A stretch of 64,000 bases of DNA. Origin: Nibricoccus aquaticus. Lineage in GTDB: Bacteria > Verrucomicrobiota > Verrucomicrobiia > Opitutales > Opitutaceae. The notes beneath the pieces are model-generated. The model worked only from the letters and a program-made list of their open reading frames with translations, was not told where the DNA came from and made no database searches. Of this stretch, positions 62,125 to 64,000 are shown in pieces. Made by a program: the position numbers and the translations under genes. The stretch's first letter is position 1. Each line of letters starts with the position of its first letter. Location: assembly GCF_002310495.1 (NCBI RefSeq), contig NZ_CP023344.1, forward strand, positions 3,365,501 through 3,429,500. Direction: 5' to 3'.

Positions 62125-64000
62125 TTAGTGCTTACCGTAGCTGCCGGACTTGTCGTCGTCTTCGGAGGGATGGACGTGGTAACCGCCGGGGCCTTCGAGG
62201 GCCCAGAAGTAGATGCCGAGGAACATGACCGTGCCGCCGCAGATGGCGCCGACGAACTTGTGATTCACGAAGAACAGGCCGCCGATGAGCAGGCCGATGG
62301 CAGTCATCAGCGGGAACCAGGACTGGCTGGGCATGTGGACGCCGCCGTGAGCTTCGTCTTCCTTGGCGTGAGCGGACTTTTCCTTGGCGATCTCTTCCTT
62401 GTGGTGTTTTTCGTACCAGAAGGCGTCGCGGGCGTGGACGGTGGGGGTGACGGCGAAGTTGTATTCAGGCGGCGGGTTCGGGATCGACCATTCGAGGGTG
62501 CGGCCATCCCATGGATCGCGGCCGGCTTTTTCACCTTTGAAGTAGGTGTAGAGCATCACGGCGAAGTAGATGCCGATACCGCAAGCGAGGATGAAGGCAC
62601 CGACGGTGGCGATGAAGTTGGCGTCGTTCCAGCCCATGTTGCCGTCGTACACGGCGGTCCGGCGGGGCATGCCGTTGAGGCCGAGGAAGTGCATCGGGAA
62701 GAAGGTGATGTTGAAGCCGGCGAAGATCACCCAGAAGGAGAGCTTGCCCCAGAATTCACCGATGCGGCGGCCGAAGATGAGCGGGAACCAGTAGTGGATG
62801 CCGGAGAGCAGGCCGAAGACGGCGCCGCCGATGAGCACGTAGTGGAAGTGGGCGACGACGAAGTAGGAGTCTTGCTGCTGGGCATCGGCGGGAGCGGCCG
62901 AGTGCATGATGCCGGAGAGACCGCCCATGAGGAACATCCAGACGAAGCCGAGGGCGAACATCATGGGAGTGCGCATCTGGAGGTGGCCGCCCCACATGGT
63001 GCCGATCCAGTTGAACATCTTAACACCCGTCGGGACAGCGATGGCCATCGTGGCGAGGGAGAAAGCGGCGGTGGCCATGGTGCCCATGCCGGTGGTGAAC
63101 ATGTGGTGGGACCAGACGCCGAAGCCGAGAAAGCCGATGGTAGCGCCCGAGAAGACGATGATCGGGTAACCGAAGAGAGGCTTGCGGGAAAAGGTCGGGA
63201 GGATTTCAGAGACGATGCCCATCGCTGGAAGGATGAGGATGTACACCTCGGGGTGACCGAAGACCCAGAACAAGTGTTGCCAGAGAATGGGGAGGCCGCC
63301 GTTGGAGACTTCAAAGAAGTTGGTGCCGAAGGAGCGGTCCATCATAAGCTCGACGAGCGCGATGGTGATGGCGGGGAAGGAGAGGATGATGAGGAACGCG
63401 GTGATGAGCGTCATCCACGTGAAGACCGGCAGGCGCATCATCGTCATGCCGGGGGCGCGCATGTTGATGATCGTGATGATGAAGTTCATCGAGCCGACGA
63501 CCGAGGAGACGCCGAGGATCTGGAGGCCCATGACCCAGAGGTCGGTGGACATGTCGGCTTTAAATTGGTTGGAGAAGTCGGTGGAGGTGAGCGGGGCGTA
63601 GCCGAACCAGCCGGCGTCGGGGAGGCCGGATTTCACGAACCAACCGACGTTGAGAACAATAGCGCCAGCAAGGAAGACCCAGAAAGCGAAGCCGTTAAGC
63701 CGCGGGAAGGCGACGTCGCGAGCGCCGATCTGGAGCGGCATGATGTAATTAAAGAACGCGGCCGAGAGGGGCATGACGGCGAGGAAGATCATCGTCGTCG
63801 CGTGCATGGTGAACATCTCGTTGTAGAACTGATGCGAGATGAAGGTGTTGTTGGGCACCGCGAGCTGGATGCGGATGATCAACGCCTCGATACCGCCGAC
63901 GAGGAAGAAGAGCAGTGCGGAGATGCCGTACATGATGCCGACACGTTTGTGGTCGACGGTGGTGAGCCAGCTGACGATGCCGGTCTTGGCGGTCGGGCGG
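62125..64000 (-). CDS. ctaD: Cytochrome c oxidase subunit I (5' end outside the window)
   Basis: The reading frame stays open to the window edge, and the upstream codons give WLTTVDHKRVGIMYG, the usual subunit I start region, so the true start lies beyond 64000. The copper-B/heme site FGHPEVYILILPAMG and the heme His pair in VAHFHYVLIGG are intact. The C-terminus has an extension of about 115 residues with two further hydrophobic segments and a His/Glu-rich loop, as in caa3-type subunits. It is the first gene visible of ctaD-ctaE-subunit IV-ctaG. Confidence 0.95.
   Translation of the reverse strand, partial: RPTAKTGIVSWLTTVDHKRVGIMYGISALLFFLVGGIEALIIRIQLAVPNNTFISHQFYNEMFTMHATTMIFLAVMPLSAAFFNYIMPLQIGARDVAFPRLNGFAFWVFLAGAIVLNVGWFVKSGLPDAGWFGYAPLTSTDFSNQFKADMSTDLWVMGLQILGVSSVVGSMNFIITIINMRAPGMTMMRLPVFTWMTLITAFLIILSFPAITIALVELMMDRSFGTNFFEVSNGGLPILWQHLFWVFGHPEVYILILPAMGIVSEILPTFSRKPLFGYPIIVFSGATIGFLGFGVWSHHMFTTGMGTMATAAFSLATMAIAVPTGVKMFNWIGTMWGGHLQMRTPMMFALGFVWMFLMGGLSGIMHSAAPADAQQQDSYFVVAHFHYVLIGGAVFGLLSGIHYWFPLIFGRRIGEFWGKLSFWVIFAGFNITFFPMHFLGLNGMPRRTAVYDGNMGWNDANFIATVGAFILACGIGIYFAVMLYTYFKGEKAGRDPWDGRTLEWSIPNPPPEYNFAVTPTVHARDAFWYEKHHKEEIAKEKSAHAKEDEAHGGVHMPSQSWFPLMTAIGLLIGGLFFVNHKFVGAICGGTVMFLGIYFWALEGPGGYHVHPSEDDDKSGSYGKH

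Overview
The window is GC-rich chromosomal DNA that I read as a member of the Verrucomicrobia, most likely Opitutaceae. This rests on gene content and style, not on a database search: a Gram-negative outer-membrane pathway (kdsA), many lipoproteins, DUF6941, DUF11-type surface proteins, a multidomain pectate lyase, a long nuo operon, a caa3-type oxidase, and abundant short intergenic repeats. No plasmid, phage, transposase, integrase or CRISPR signal was found. About 60 protein genes and one tRNA are supported.

Layout. 0.1-6 kb: HxlR regulator and MOSC protein, hflX, a lipoprotein, a two-component protein lacking an ATPase domain, and a tandem beta-domain protein ending in a helix-hairpin-helix. 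6-13 kb: a large transglutaminase/DUF2126 protein and a secreted pectate lyase, both on the minus strand. 13-18.5 kb: two DUF11-like proteins, a NarL-type regulator divergent from a hybrid histidine kinase, tRNA-Ser(GGA), and a thioredoxin-TonB fusion. 18.8-32.6 kb: nuoB through nuoN in canonical order, with nuoA absent and a clear terminator at the end. 32.8-43.9 kb: housekeeping genes (PfkB kinase, pyrG, kdsA, a beta-helix acyltransferase-like protein, trpS, aroK, queG, a prenyl diphosphate synthase) plus a second transglutaminase. 44-47 kb: an OppA-like lipoprotein and small unknowns. 47-59.8 kb: a lipid and glycan region with a thioesterase, an acyl-carrier/dehydratase fusion, a ketoacyl synthase, an SDR reductase, an MGDG-synthase-like glycosyltransferase, four other glycosyltransferases, an alpha-oxoamine synthase and a methyltransferase. 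59.8-64 kb: cytochrome c oxidase genes ctaG, subunit IV, ctaE and ctaD, with ctaD running off the window.

How the genes work together. The nuo operon and the oxidase genes form the two ends of an aerobic respiratory chain. The 47-57 kb region carries the parts of a dedicated acyl-chain module (carrier, dehydratase, condensing enzyme, ketoreductase, thioesterase) next to a lipid glycosyltransferase and a serine-palmitoyltransferase-like enzyme. It is the best candidate here for an undescribed lipid pathway, though its product cannot be read from sequence. The other notable signal is a family of interspersed palindromic repeats. Two copies bracket the methyltransferase gene, and a third copy keeps the hairpin with a different stem sequence.
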